From JBBITI01 sp963735055 (GTDB lineage Bacteria > Chloroflexota > Dehalococcoidia > Dehalococcoidales > UBA2162), in the NCBI GenBank assembly GCA_963735055.1, contig CAVTJN010000019.1, forward strand, positions 248,001 through 312,000: a stretch of 64,000 bases of DNA. Reading direction: 5' to 3'. This document shows, in pieces, positions 44,351 through 53,786 of the stretch. Under the pieces are notes generated by a model. That model saw nothing but the letters and a program-made list of their open reading frames with translations. It ran no database searches and had not been told where the DNA came from. Within the stretch, counting starts at the first letter, position 1, and the number at the start of each line of letters is the position of its first letter. The position numbers were made by a program, and so were the translations under genes.

Positions 44351-45323
44351 ATGACAATCGACTTGACCAGTCCCTATCAAACGAAGGCTCATGCCTTCAA
44401 GGGCAATCTTCACGCTCATTCGACTGAGAGTGACGGCAACCAGTCCCCGGCCGATGCTGTAACCGGCTACAAGAATGCCGGCTATCATTTCGCCGTGCTG
44501 ACCGACCATGACAAAGTGACCACTGACCCCGGTGTGTCCGGGATTCTCTACATCGCCGGCATCGAGGAGTCGCAGGGAAACCATATTACCCGCATCAAGG
44601 CAGCTACTAATGATGCCACCGTTACGTCGCAGGGCACCATCAATACCGGCATCACGGAGGGGTCATTCCTAAGTCTGGCCCATCCGGTCTGGCCTGCCAG
44701 TCCGAACCAGTTGGCCTGCTGCCTCCATTGAGGCACTGACGGGCTTTCATGCCCTGGAAATATGGAACTATGTGGTAACGCCCCTTTCTGACGCCAGTAC
44801 CCGGGTTGACGAAGCGCTCACCTTCGGAATGCGGTTCTGGCTCACAGCCGTTGATGACAGCCACGCCGACACCGGCATAGGGAAGGGTTGGGTAGTCGTC
44901 TACGCTGACGCCTTGACTGAGGCCGATATTATCGCCAACCTGAAGGCGGGCAACTTCTACGCCTCGACCGGAGCCGATGTGGCCGTGAGCGTGTCGGGGC
45001 TGGTGATTACGGCCGGTACGAGTTCGGCGGGCACAATCGACTTCATCGGGCAGGGTGGGGCCACACTGCAAACTACGGCCTCGGCGACCTCGGCGACGTA
45101 TACCGGCAATGGTTCCGAGAAGTATGTCCGGGTCAAGATCACCAAGGATGCCGACGCCACCCTGGCGTGGAGTAATCCGGTGTGGGTAGACCTGATGACC
45201 GGAGGTGGTGGTGTGATTCGTAAGGGTTTGCCGACCTGGATCAACAGATTGAGAGATACATTCTTTCCAAACTCCCGGTGCTCTATGCCCCCCTGTACAA
45301 GATGGCCGGGACGGTTGCCCTGA
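44351..45323 (+). CDS. Phage-encoded PHP-domain protein (frame break at 44704)
   Basis: The N-terminal part (44351-44731 as read) is a PHP phosphoesterase domain: FKGNLHAHSTESDGNQSPAD (H-x-H), YHFAVLTDHDKVT (D-H-D) and LSLAHPVWPASP. Removing one G at 44704 (TCC[G]AAC) joins it to the second part as SPTSWPAASIEALTGFHALE, which carries VDDSHADTGIGKGWVVVYAD and KAGNFYASTGADVAVSV, the C-terminal PHP signature. A catalytic metal-dependent phosphoesterase in a phage structural region is unusual and might act on cell-surface polymers; this is inference. The last part of the frame runs into the LamG-like gene. Confidence 0.75.
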
Positions 45324-45910
45324 CCAGAGACGGCCATGGCTATACCTACACGCGGACCGGGAATGTAGGACGCTCGTTACTTGGGGATAATTTCCCCTCT
45401 GTCGCCGGCGCCCCGACGGATTACGGTAGTTTCGAGACCGATCTCTACGGCCTGGGCATCCGGCGCCAGGCCACCATCTTCAGTTGGGCACGTCCCGTTG
45501 CCGTAGCCGGGGGGTACTTATATGTCTTGTCCGACTGGAATACGAATGTAGGGACGGCCATCCGTATCGAAAGTCTGTCCGGGGTGACGTGGTATGTCTA
45601 CCCCAACAATCATCGGATTACGGCGACGGTGGTTCCCAATCTATCCCTCAACACCAGTTGTCTGATTACCTGCATCATGGACGGAGCGGTGATGCGGTTG
45701 TTCGTCAACGGCGTGCAAATGGGTGTGGATACTGCCCTGGCTGAAGACGTTGGTGATAGTGCATCGCCGTTGAGAGTAGGGGCCCAGGGGTCACTGCTGG
45801 ACAACTCACAACGTCCGGTAATAGTCCACTCCCATACAGTCTATCCCCGGCCCTTCAGCTTTCACGAACAGTGGGAGTGGTACCAGAAGACGAGGCCGAT
45901 GTGGCAATAG
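45213..45910 (+). CDS. LamG/concanavalin-like phage protein (frame break near 45233)
   Basis: A GTG at 45213 after GGAGGTG begins VIRKGLP, and the main part is in another frame: QQIERYILSKLPVLYAPLYK, then VMRLFVNGVQMGVDTA and LRVGAQGS, ending HEQWEWYQKTRPMWQ. Restoring one missing base near 45233 (CCG[G]AC) gives GLPDLDQQIERYILSKLP. The core is a LamG-like jelly roll such as occurs in phage tail and host-recognition proteins. VIRKGLP is in frame with the corrected PHP gene with no stop between, so the two may be one fused protein of about 519 residues. Confidence 0.7.
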
Positions 45911-46141
45911 ACATCAGGACACGCCTTGAAGAGCGGCTGCAGACCCAAGGCGCAGCTGGTGGGCAGGATCAATGCCCTGGCGGACGAGCGGCAGCGGCTA
46001 CTCGAAGAAGCCTTGCGGCTGGAAGGGGAGATACGGTTGCTGAAGGAGATGGAAGATGGTCAAGGGGACACGTCCGATCCCCGCCGCTTGGTTCGACCCC
46101 ACTCCGCTGCGCTTCGGGGACCTGCAGCAGGCTCACCATGA
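45901..46141 (+). CDS. Small coiled-coil phage protein (frame break)
   Basis: GTG 45901 (VAIDIRTRLEERLQT), then in the next frame AQLVGRINALADERQRLLEE and EGEIRLLKEMEDGQ. Fusing the two (one extra base near 45945-45950) gives a short amphipathic coiled coil. The end of the frame runs into a MITE-derived repeat (46057-46201), so the C-terminal residues are repeat-encoded. Confidence 0.5.
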
Positions 46142-46201
46142 GCGGCTCCCGAATCCACCGACGCGCTCACCCTGAGCTTGTCGAAGGGCCAAGGGAAGAC
46201 T
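46057..46201. repeat. Partial MITE-like copy
   Basis: Starts with the MITE left end TGGTCAAGGGGA preceded by the same GGAAGA flank as the copy at 43640, and contains CCTGAGCTTGTCGAAGGG inverted relative to that copy. No right inverted repeat was found, so it is truncated or rearranged. Confidence 0.55.
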
Positions 46202-46247
46202 CAGAGGCGTAATCCCATGGTCTACCAGAACAGGAGGACAACCATCT

Positions 46248-47122
46248 ATGCCCAGAACATATTCCGAGATTCGAGACCTCGTCCTTCAGACGCTGATCGA
46301 CGCCGGGATCGATCCGGGCGGCAGCGCCAACGAGGTATTCGCCACGGCCGAACTCGACGCCTTCATTCCCGATGCGGTGACCGAAGTCTCGCGCTACCGG
46401 CCCCGCATGGTGAAGGACACCAGTCTGACCGCTACGGCGAACCTGTGGAACGTCACCCTGTCTTCGGAGATCCGCCGCAACCTGATCCGGATCGTGGCCC
46501 TGGAGTACAACGCCCAGTCCGGCCAGGACCCGACCAGGTGCCGCCGCAACTTCACCCAGTTCGCCAGTCGAGCTGAGGTTGAAACTGGACAGCGGCCCCG
46601 GCCGGCGGGGAAAGCATCTATTTGTACCTGCACAAGAAGCACCTGCTGGTCAATGTGGGGACGACCGATCTGGCCGGGGCGGCAAAGACTCTGGCGGCGA
46701 TCGGAGCAACGTCCCTCGTGCTGAAGTCGCTGGGCACGGGCACAATCAACGAGGATACATCCCTGACCATCGCCGGGGATTCGACGGTCTACACGGTCAC
46801 CTCCAACGCTACGATTGCCACTGCCGAAGCCACGGTGAGTATTACTCCGGCCCTGGTGGTCCAAGCCGACGCCGACGATGTGGTAACGCTGGCCGCGCCG
46901 ACTTCCACGCTGGACATTCTTTCCGAATCGCTCCTGGCCGACCTGATAGCGGCCCGGGTAGCCATCAACAAAGCCCGGACCTATATCGGGTCGGTCACGG
47001 TGGGGGCGGGACGGTCGCCGGCGGAGATGCTGGGGTGGGGACAGCAGCAGATGGCCGACACTATCCGGCAGCTGCGGCAGAGCGCCATTCACACGACGTT
47101 TGTCGAGTACGCGAGGGACTGA
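46248..47122 (+). CDS. Phage structural protein (two frame breaks, 46570 and about 46600)
   Basis: ATG 46248 after CAGGAGG. First part: TYSEIRDLVLQTLIDAGIDP and ELDAFIPDAVTEVSRYRPR. Removing one G at 46570 (GTC[G]AGC) continues as ASQLRLKLDSGP, and one more extra base near 46600 leads to GESIYLYLHKKHLLVNVGTT. The rest is beta-rich (TLTIAGDSTVYTVTSNATI-like region) with a C-terminal LGWGQQQMADTIRQLRQSAI. It is probably a head-tail connector or baseplate-like protein of about 290 residues. Breaks may be sequence errors. Confidence 0.65.
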
Positions 47123-47126
47123 CAAG

Positions 47127-47819
47127 GTGCGGACACTGACAGACACGCTCAACACCTACCAGAAGAGGGGCACGCTGAAGCCGCTGGTTAAGATCGTCCT
47201 TACGGACGGCGTGACTACCTACACCTACACCAGGACGCGCATCTGGGCGGCCGAACAGGACGACGCACCGTGGTCTATGAAGCTGGAAGTCACCCTGGAC
47301 AACGCTGACAGGGTACTGACCGCGCTCGATCTAAGGGGCTTCGTGGCGACCATGTACTGGGGACTGACGACGAGCGCCGGCGAGGAGTATTCCACCGGCG
47401 CGGCGTACCGGATCATCGACCAGAAGTTCGAGTCGACTAGGGATGGCCTGTCCTGCGTTCTCACCGGGTGGGGAAGGCCGAACCTGATGGCCGAGGACCG
47501 GGCCAGTGCCACCTACGCCCCGACCAGTGCGGATACATTGACGGTGAAGGCACTGATCACGGCAGTCTGCGCGGCGACGCTCGCGCCGTTCACCCACTGC
47601 CAGGAGTATGCGGTCGTCTACGACTCCGAAGACTCACTGATCGACTCTTTCATGCCCAAAGACTCTTTCCGCATCTACACGAACGGCTCCCGGCTGGCGG
47701 CACTCCGTAGGCTGATCGACTACACCGGCTGCGCCATCCGGTGGGGGGCGGACGATTATATCCACGTCTTCGTGCCGACTGTTTCCGGAACCAGTTACGA
47801 CTACCAATACATGCTTTAG
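47127..47819 (+). CDS. Phage tail-associated protein, unknown
   Basis: 230 residues from GTG 47127; an earlier in-frame start lies inside the previous gene. Beta-rich, with YTYTRTRIWAAEQDDAPWSM, LDNADRVLTALDLRGFVATM and a C-terminal LRRLIDYTGCAIRWGADDYI. Position and composition fit a tail or baseplate protein that binds another virion component. No frame defects. Confidence 0.6.
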   Translation: MRTLTDTLNTYQKRGTLKPLVKIVLTDGVTTYTYTRTRIWAAEQDDAPWSMKLEVTLDNADRVLTALDLRGFVATMYWGLTTSAGEEYSTGAAYRIIDQKFESTRDGLSCVLTGWGRPNLMAEDRASATYAPTSADTLTVKALITAVCAATLAPFTHCQEYAVVYDSEDSLIDSFMPKDSFRIYTNGSRLAALRRLIDYTGCAIRWGADDYIHVFVPTVSGTSYDYQYML

Positions 47820-47828
47820 GAGGTCCCT

Positions 47829-48242
47829 ATGTCAGCACTGTCAGACTACCTGGAAAATAACATCATCGACCACCTGCTGCGGAATCAGGCGTTCACGCCG
47901 CCGGCCACGGTCTACCTGGCACTCTTCACGGCCAACACCGGCCTCGAAGCCGACAGCGGTGTGACCGGGGAGGTGTCAGGTGGGGCTTACGCGAGGCAGA
48001 CGTGTGCACTGGACGCGGCGTCAAGCGGGGCCACGGCCAACACCTCCGAGATCACCTTTCCGACGGCGACGCTGGCTTGGGGGACGATAACGCACTGGGC
48101 GCTGGTGGACCACGTTACGAACGTTACCTGGGGGACGAATGTGCATGTCCTGATGTGGGGGGCGCTTGATGTGCAGAAGGTCATCGGGGCCGGGGACGTG
48201 GCCAAGGTGAGTGCGGGCGCTCTCGTGGCAACGATGGCGTGA
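47829..48242 (+). CDS. Phage tail-fibre-like protein
   Basis: 137 residues with TAGGAGGTCC upstream. It matches a widely occurring short phage protein: LSDYLENNIIDHLLRNQAFT, PPATVYLALFTANTG, GGAYARQTCALDAASSG and TFPTATLAWGTITHWALVDH. It probably forms a small trimeric fibre-like or decoration protein. It is the last structural gene before a repeat-rich interval. Confidence 0.75.
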   Translation: MSALSDYLENNIIDHLLRNQAFTPPATVYLALFTANTGLEADSGVTGEVSGGAYARQTCALDAASSGATANTSEITFPTATLAWGTITHWALVDHVTNVTWGTNVHVLMWGALDVQKVIGAGDVAKVSAGALVATMA

Positions 48243-48254
48243 TGAAGTCACCGC

Positions 48255-49020
48255 ATGGCCGGGCCTGAGGTCCTCTTCGCTCCGGCGGGGCAAGAGATTG
48301 TGATGAGGGGGTCTAGGCGGACGGGAAGGACCGTTCGCCCCAGCCCACCTGGATTCCGGATCAAGTCCGGAATGACGAGGCCCGCGTTACCGTCATGGCC
48401 GGGCTCGACCCGGCCATCCACGCCCCACCCACCTGGATTCCTGCTTGCGTGGATCAAGGCGTTGACCATCTTCGACAGGAATGACGAGGCCCCCGTCACC
48501 GTCATGGCCGGGCTCGACCCCCTGTGGTTGTCCTTTTCGGAACACAGTGGAGAATGGTCGTCCGCCTTCCGAGCGTAGTGAGGAATGGTCAAGGGGTGAC
48601 CGCCTTCGTAGCGAAGCGCAGAAGTGGTCGTCCACCCTCTTCCGGAGACCATCGCGGTCCCGATGTTCCCTGCCGTCGAGTGTCCCCTTGACCACCGGAG
48701 ACCAGACCTGATCGGGGGACCCCCTGTGGTTGTCCCCCTTCTTTCGGAGACCAGGCCATCCACGTCCTCCCCTCTCGTCATTGCGAGGAGCGCAGCGACG
48801 AAGCAATCCGAAACGATGATTGCGCGGGCCCAGATCACCGTCATGGCCCGGCTTGCCTGCCCTTCGACCGCAGCGGGGGAGAAGACCGTGATGGGGGTCC
48901 CCGGCGGATGGGAAGGCCATTGCCCCCTCCCCCCCTGTCCTTGCGAGGAGCGCAGCGACGAAGCAATCCGAAACCCTGATTCCATAAGATATCGATGGCA
49001 GCCACAGTGGGAGGACAACC
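48255..49020. repeat. Repeat-rich noncoding interval
   Basis: About 770 bases made mostly of dispersed repeat fragments. A 34-base unit beginning TTGCGAGGAGCGCAGCGACG occurs identically at 48781-48814 and 48941-48974. CACCTGGATTCC plus GGAATGACGAGGCCC occurs at 48348-48383 and 48429-48493. ACCGTCATGGCC..GG recurs three times (48388, 48498, 48838). A MITE-like copy with TGGTCAAGGGG ends spans 48586-48694. No supported gene. Confidence 0.75.
48586..48694. mobile_element. MITE-like element, third copy
   Basis: Ends TGGTCAAGGGG and CCCCTTGACCA are perfect inverted repeats of 11 bases and match the ends of the element at 43640-43768. The 109-base interior differs. It lies inside the repeat-rich interval. 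Confidence 0.6.
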
Positions 49021-49024
49021 ACAA

Positions 49025-49327
49025 ATGGCGAAAGCATACTACTGGCTCCTCTGGTACCTCGGCTTCCGGGACAACGACGACAACCTGACCACGCCCGACG
49101 ACCGGGAGAAGATCACCTTCATGCTGCGGCGGTCCCAGCAGCGGATGAAGCTCGCCTGGGCAGTCCTGACACTCGGGACCTTCATGCTGCTGGATGCCCT
49201 GATGTGGGCGCAGCACCGATGGTACCTGCTCGCGGTCTACCTGTTCCTGGCGTGGCTGTTCTGGCATGTCCTATGGCCCTATGTGCCACCCAATGAAAAG
49301 CGGCGGAGTAGAAAAGAGAATGACTGA
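49025..49327 (+). CDS. Two-helix membrane protein (phage lysis region?)
   Basis: 100 residues, ATG 49025 with GGGAGGACAACC upstream. Charged N-terminal part (WYLGFRDNDDNLTTPDDREK), then two adjacent membrane helices (AWAVLTLGTFMLLDALMWAQ; WYLLAVYLFLAWLFWHVLW) and a basic tail. It overlaps the next gene by 8 bases. Two tight helices and a basic tail next to a holin-like gene suggest a lysis-associated role; not proven. Confidence 0.6.
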   Translation: MAKAYYWLLWYLGFRDNDDNLTTPDDREKITFMLRRSQQRMKLAWAVLTLGTFMLLDALMWAQHRWYLLAVYLFLAWLFWHVLWPYVPPNEKRRSRKEND

Positions 49328-49604
49328 ACAAGACTTCGTGGCCTTACTGCAACTGGCGGTCACGTCAACGGGGCTGGTGGGGGTGGGGATAGCCTGGTTC
49401 CGGGCGGCGAAGGCCCGGGGGGCGTACGAGCAGAAGACCAGTTCCGATATTGAGGCGCTCCGGGCGGCACTGGAAAAGCTGGAGCATACCATTGGGAACG
49501 GGGGGCTGGGGGGCTTGAAGAAGGATGTCCAGGACATGAGGGTGGCCTGCGCCGAGCGCATGGCCCGGCTGGAAACAATGGTCGAGGTGGGCCAGTCAAA
49601 GTGA
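49320..49604 (+). CDS. Holin/XhlA-like membrane coiled-coil protein
   Basis: 94 residues from ATG 49320, overlapping the preceding gene. One N-terminal hydrophobic helix (VALLQLAVTSTGLVGVGIAW) is followed by a coiled coil (SSDIEALRAALEKLEHTIGN; DVQDMRVACAERMARLETMV). This layout resembles phage accessory holin or haemolysin XhlA-type proteins. It is the last gene of the phage module; no endolysin is seen nearby. Confidence 0.55.
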   Translation: MTEQDFVALLQLAVTSTGLVGVGIAWFRAAKARGAYEQKTSSDIEALRAALEKLEHTIGNGGLGGLKKDVQDMRVACAERMARLETMVEVGQSK

Positions 49605-49612
49605 GTCCCGGG

Positions 49613-49642
49613 GTGCCGCCCTGGCCGCGGCCAGGGCGGCAC
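49613..49642. terminator. Perfect 30-base palindrome between convergent genes
   Basis: GTGCCGCCCTGGCCG followed directly by its reverse complement, between the stop of the last phage gene (49604) and the stop of the convergent solute-binding gene (49650). No T-run, so it may be a bidirectional termination or processing hairpin, or a protein-binding site. Confidence 0.5.
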
Positions 49643-49649
49643 CGGTCCC

Positions 49650-51446
49650 CTAGTATCCCATCGACTTCTTGAGTGTCTGGTCGATCCAGATGTAGCGGGT
49701 GAAAGCCATTTGATTGTCATAGCCCAGCGGCCCCTCACCCCGGTAGTTCTGCAGCCACGGCCACCACATCCGGTACTCGTGCGGCACCGGCATCCATATC
49801 CCGACCGATTCTTCGAGGATGAAGGGCGTTATGTCCTTGAGCAGCTTCATCCACTTGGCATCATCCTTGCCGAAATACTTGTTGACTTCGTCGAAGACCG
49901 CCCGCGTGCGCGGGTTCTCGTAGTAGCTTTTGTCGTCCAGCGTCTCTTTGATCACGCTGGGCATGGTGTAGGGGAAGGCGGCGGTGGGGCTGCCCACGTA
50001 AAGCATCTGGTCGTACGACCGCATCCGGTTCACACTGGCGAAAACGCCCGTTTCCAGCGGTTTGATCTCCATGTCCACGCCGACCTTGAGGAAGTACTGC
50101 CGGACTATCGAAAGGAAATCAATATCCGGTCCCGACACGGCCACGATGTTGGTCTTAAAGCCGTTGGGATAACCGGCGTCGGCCAGGAGTTTCTTCGCCT
50201 TGTCCGGGTTATAGGTGAACAGCTCCTGGACCGAAGCCGGCATCTGGTTGAGCGGTGTGTACAGCGGTTCCCACGCCTTGAAAGGCGGGTAGGGATGGCC
50301 GAGCAACTCGGCTTCGCCGCGGTAGTAGCTCTTCACTATATCGGGCTGGTCGACCGCGAAGTTCAGCGCCTGGCGCACCCGGACATCCTTGAAGGGCAGG
50401 TCCGCTTTGTCGGTCCGCATCCACAACTGCTTGTCGGCGCCGGTCACCACTTTGTACTTGAGCTGCGCATTCGCCTTCATCAAGGTCTGTGCGTCGTCAA
50501 AAGTCACGTTTGGATAGATGCCGACGTAGTCAAGCTTCGCCGTGCGGAAAGCGGCCAGGCGGGTGGACACGTCGGTGATGATGAGCTGCTTGAGGCCGTC
50601 GACGTACGGTATCTGGTTCGCCGGATGCAGCGGGTCTTTCATCCAGTAATCGGGGTTCCGCTTGAAGGTAAGGGCGCTGCCGGCAACATAGTCGGTGAGC
50701 ATGAACGGCCCGGTCCCGGCCTGGTTCCGCCAGTCGATATAGTCCCCGGATTTATCGACCACTTCGGGCGCATAGATGTGGGTCTGGTCGGCCACGAAGA
50801 CAAACAGCGCCCCCTGCATGGTCGCCGGGACTTTGACCTCAACGGTGTACTTGTCGAGCGCCTTGAAGGAGGTCGGCCGGTCGGCGGGCTTGAACCAGAA
50901 CGACGGGAAGCCTTTGGGGGACGACCACTCCCGGTTCATGCTCCAGACGACGTCGGCGGCGGTAAGCTCCCGGCCGTTTACGGGCGGCTTGTTCCAGAAT
51001 TTCACGCCCTTGCGCAGGTGAAAGACGATGGTCTCGCCGTCGGGGAAGTCCCAGCTTTCGGCCAGCGAGCCGGTCAACAGGCCTACCCGGCCGACGTAGC
51101 CACCCATCCAGTCGGTCTCGCTGGTGCCGGCCGGCCCTTTCGCCCAGTCTCCCTGGGCCATCTCGTCCTGGCAGAAGCTGAGGGAGCTGTAGATTTGTAC
51201 CGACATGGTGTTGGCCGGGTCAAAGCCCGTCGGCTCGGTGTAAACGAAGGTCATGGTGCCGCCGTACTGCGGCTTGTCCGCGGCCGGACTTACGGTTGTC
51301 GGCGGTACCGTCGCTGTGGTGGCGAGCGGCGCCTGGGTGGTCGTTGGCGGCGCTGTCGTTGTAGTGGCCGGCGTTCCGCAAGAAGCCAGCAGGAAAACAG
51401 CCGTCATGAAAACGCCCAGGATTGAATACACACTTCTCTTCTTCAC
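49650..51446 (-). CDS. Family 5 ABC transporter solute-binding lipoprotein
   Basis: 598 residues from GTG 51446 (AAAGGGAGGG upstream). The signal peptide ends in a lipobox (LLASCG, Cys 23), then a Thr/Pro linker and an SBP_bac_5 domain: PQYGGTMTFVYTEPTGFDPA, GETIVFHLRKGVKFWNKPPV, ELTAADVVWSMNREWSSPKG, VRQALNFAVDQPDIVKSYYR and NPDKAKKLLADAGYPNGFKT. Such proteins carry peptides, nickel or other solutes to ABC permeases. No permease or ATPase genes follow in the window. It is the last gene of the minus-strand carboxylase cluster and could deliver its substrate or an analogue. Confidence 0.92.
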   Translation of the reverse strand: MKKRSVYSILGVFMTAVFLLASCGTPATTTTAPPTTTQAPLATTATVPPTTVSPAADKPQYGGTMTFVYTEPTGFDPANTMSVQIYSSLSFCQDEMAQGDWAKGPAGTSETDWMGGYVGRVGLLTGSLAESWDFPDGETIVFHLRKGVKFWNKPPVNGRELTAADVVWSMNREWSSPKGFPSFWFKPADRPTSFKALDKYTVEVKVPATMQGALFVFVADQTHIYAPEVVDKSGDYIDWRNQAGTGPFMLTDYVAGSALTFKRNPDYWMKDPLHPANQIPYVDGLKQLIITDVSTRLAAFRTAKLDYVGIYPNVTFDDAQTLMKANAQLKYKVVTGADKQLWMRTDKADLPFKDVRVRQALNFAVDQPDIVKSYYRGEAELLGHPYPPFKAWEPLYTPLNQMPASVQELFTYNPDKAKKLLADAGYPNGFKTNIVAVSGPDIDFLSIVRQYFLKVGVDMEIKPLETGVFASVNRMRSYDQMLYVGSPTAAFPYTMPSVIKETLDDKSYYENPRTRAVFDEVNKYFGKDDAKWMKLLKDITPFILEESVGIWMPVPHEYRMWWPWLQNYRGEGPLGYDNQMAFTRYIWIDQTLKKSMGY

Positions 51447-51616
51447 TAGTTGCCCTCCCTTTCTATTTACCGGTTTTCAAGACCCGTATCGATCTACGTT
51501 TGCGAATCCTCCTCCACGATGACGCTGCGCCACACATGTCCCATGGTCACGCTGCCGTCTGCTTCCTCGTTGGCCCTGCCGTGCAAGCCGCCCACTTTCA
51601 TAGGGTCAGTGAGCCT

Positions 51617-53727
51617 CTAGATCCTGATGATCGGATTGACCACGCGGGCATCGGGCCAGGAACCGTAATAGACCAGCTGGTCCTCCGGCGGCTTCTTCCC
51701 GAGCCATTCTTTCTCGAATTCGTCATAGTTCCTGCCCAGGCGCAGCCGTTTCTCGATCTCCAGCTTGCGCAGTCCCTGGGTCTTCTCTACGTCCGCCGTC
51801 CAGGTCGCCACGTCATAGGCCACGTGGTAAACGTTGCGGGCCGTCCAGTCGGAGATGATTTCGTCCCTGACGTCGTTGACCACCGCCTGGGGCTCCCGCT
51901 CCAGCACGTCCCCATATCCCTGCCCCCCCGCCGCCCCGCCGCCGGCCGAAAGCGACCCCGCGTAGACTACCCGGGCCGGACGCGGCGCGTTTGATGAGGG
52001 CAGCATGTAGTCGCCCTTGAGCACCCGGTCCTTAATGACTTCCTCCGGCGACGTCGGTATGTTTTTCTCACCCCGGGCCATCAGCTCCAGTATGTTGCTG
52101 TTCTCAATACCCACGCCGGGTGCGGCATTTGACGCATAGCCGCCGAAGAGCCCCTGACCGACCAGCATCCGCCGGATGGGATTGCCGCCGATGGTTGCTG
52201 AGCGCTTGGAAGAAGGTACGCCGTAAAAAACAGTTGCCACATAGCCGCTGGCGCCGCCGCGGTACTTGCCGTTGCCCGGGCTGTCCTTCCGGTGCTTCTG
52301 CCACAGATGCAGCGCCGGAACGTCGGCCTCCGACTCCTCAGCATCACTGCCGGCCGCGTATACGGCCGACCGGAACAGGGAGCTGTCCATACCGTCCGAA
52401 TCGACCCGGGCGCCCTGTCCCATGGTATTCCGGGCCCAACCGCCGGCCCCACTCACCACCGGCACACCGTGCTGGTTCAGACCCGATCCACCGACGTCGC
52501 CCCCGCCGCCCATGAAGCCAAGACCGCCGCCGCCGCCCACGCCATTGATGGGGGCCGCGATCTGCAACCGGTCTTCGGTGCTGAACATCATGCAGGCAAA
52601 GAGCTTGGGAAACAGTTCGTTGTTGTTCTCGCAGACGTGCGGGGCGCGGCCGATGGCTGCATCCCAGTTGGCACTTATGAAAGTGCCGTCGGGAATGCGG
52701 AAGTCCACGGGCGCCAGCGTGCCGGTACAGACCGGCAGGTCCCAGAAACCGTGGGAGTACATGAACAGCGCCGCGTAGGAGACGATCACCCAGGGCATGG
52801 AGTTGAAAGAACTGTCGTTTTCGGGCGAGGTCCCGGTGTAGTCGAACAGAATATGGTCGCCTTCTTTGTGGGCGGTACAGTAGTAGCGCAGCAGACCTGG
52901 CTTGGGACCCACGCCGCTGGTGAAACAGAGGTTCCGGTAAGTCCCGTCGTTCCACTTGCGGATCCGGTTCCGGGCCCCTTCCTCGGCTACGATCAGCGTC
53001 CTGCGCAGCAGGCCGCGCACAAAACCATTCCCCTTCTGGTCGGCCAGTTGCTGGATGCGCATTCGCAGCCGGTCAACGGCGGTGCAGCGCGCCCTCAGGT
53101 CGAGCACCTGCTGCCGCGGGGCGCGGCCGATCATGTTGACCATCATCTCGAGCAGGTCGTCCCGGAGCAGGTAGTTCTTGGCGATCCGGATCGGCGTCAG
53201 GTTCATGCCTTCTTCGTAGCGGCTCTTGGCCCAGGGGATCATCCCCCCGGCGCGATGGCGCCGGTCTCCGCCATGTGCGTCCCGGACGACGCCCAGGCGA
53301 TCAGCTCCCCCTGGTGGAAGATAGGCATCAGCGCCAGCTGGTCGCAGTTGTGGATGCCGCCGTAGGTGGCCTCATTACAGTAGAAGATGTCGCCCTCATG
53401 GACCCCCACCCGCGGGTTGTCATAGAAATTGTTCATGATCCATTTGACCGGATTCTGCGCGGTGACGCTGTGGATGAACGTGCCCAGGCAGGAGGTGATC
53501 AGGTCCCCCTGCTTGTTGTGCAGGCCCACGATCAGGTCGCCGGAAAGGACCCAGTTGGAATTACCCACCTTGGAGAACACGTCCTTGCACTCGGCCAGAA
53601 TCATGTTCAGGCGTTCGCTGTAGATCTCGTAGTCCCCGGGCGCCAGCATCTCCAGTCCGGCCAGCTCCGCTTCGCTGGGCTTGGTGGGATGGATGAACGC
53701 CATGACTGCCTCTTTTGTCGGTCGCAC
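51617..53727 (-). CDS. HyuB / acetone-carboxylase alpha-type subunit, copy 2 (frame break at 53239-53242)
   Basis: As written two frames: 53239-53727 (162 residues, GTG start after GGAGG) and 51617-53242. They join at a run of six G (CCGGGGGGATGA): the first frame stops at TGA right after APGG, and the next begins MIPWAKSRYEEGMNLTPIRI, where the intact paralogue at 53787-55910 reads APGGMIAYAKSRYDEGMNLT. One missing base, or -1 slippage on G-GGG-GGA, or ATGA-coupled restart would each give two-part or full product. Conserved segments include MNNFYDNPRVGVHEGDIFYC, HNCDQLALMPIFHQGELIAW and DHILFDYTGTSPENDSS. Probably the HyuB-type catalytic part of an ATP-dependent carboxylase. Confidence 0.82.
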
Positions 53728-53786
53728 CTTTGCCTCCCTTCTCCCCTGGCCGGGGCCAGGCGGTCTCCTATGTCACCGTCGACTCG

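Noticed and set aside
49710..51425. 571-residue open frame opposite the solute-binding gene
   Set aside because: It is an antisense shadow of a clear SBP_bac_5 gene; high GC gives long open antisense frames.
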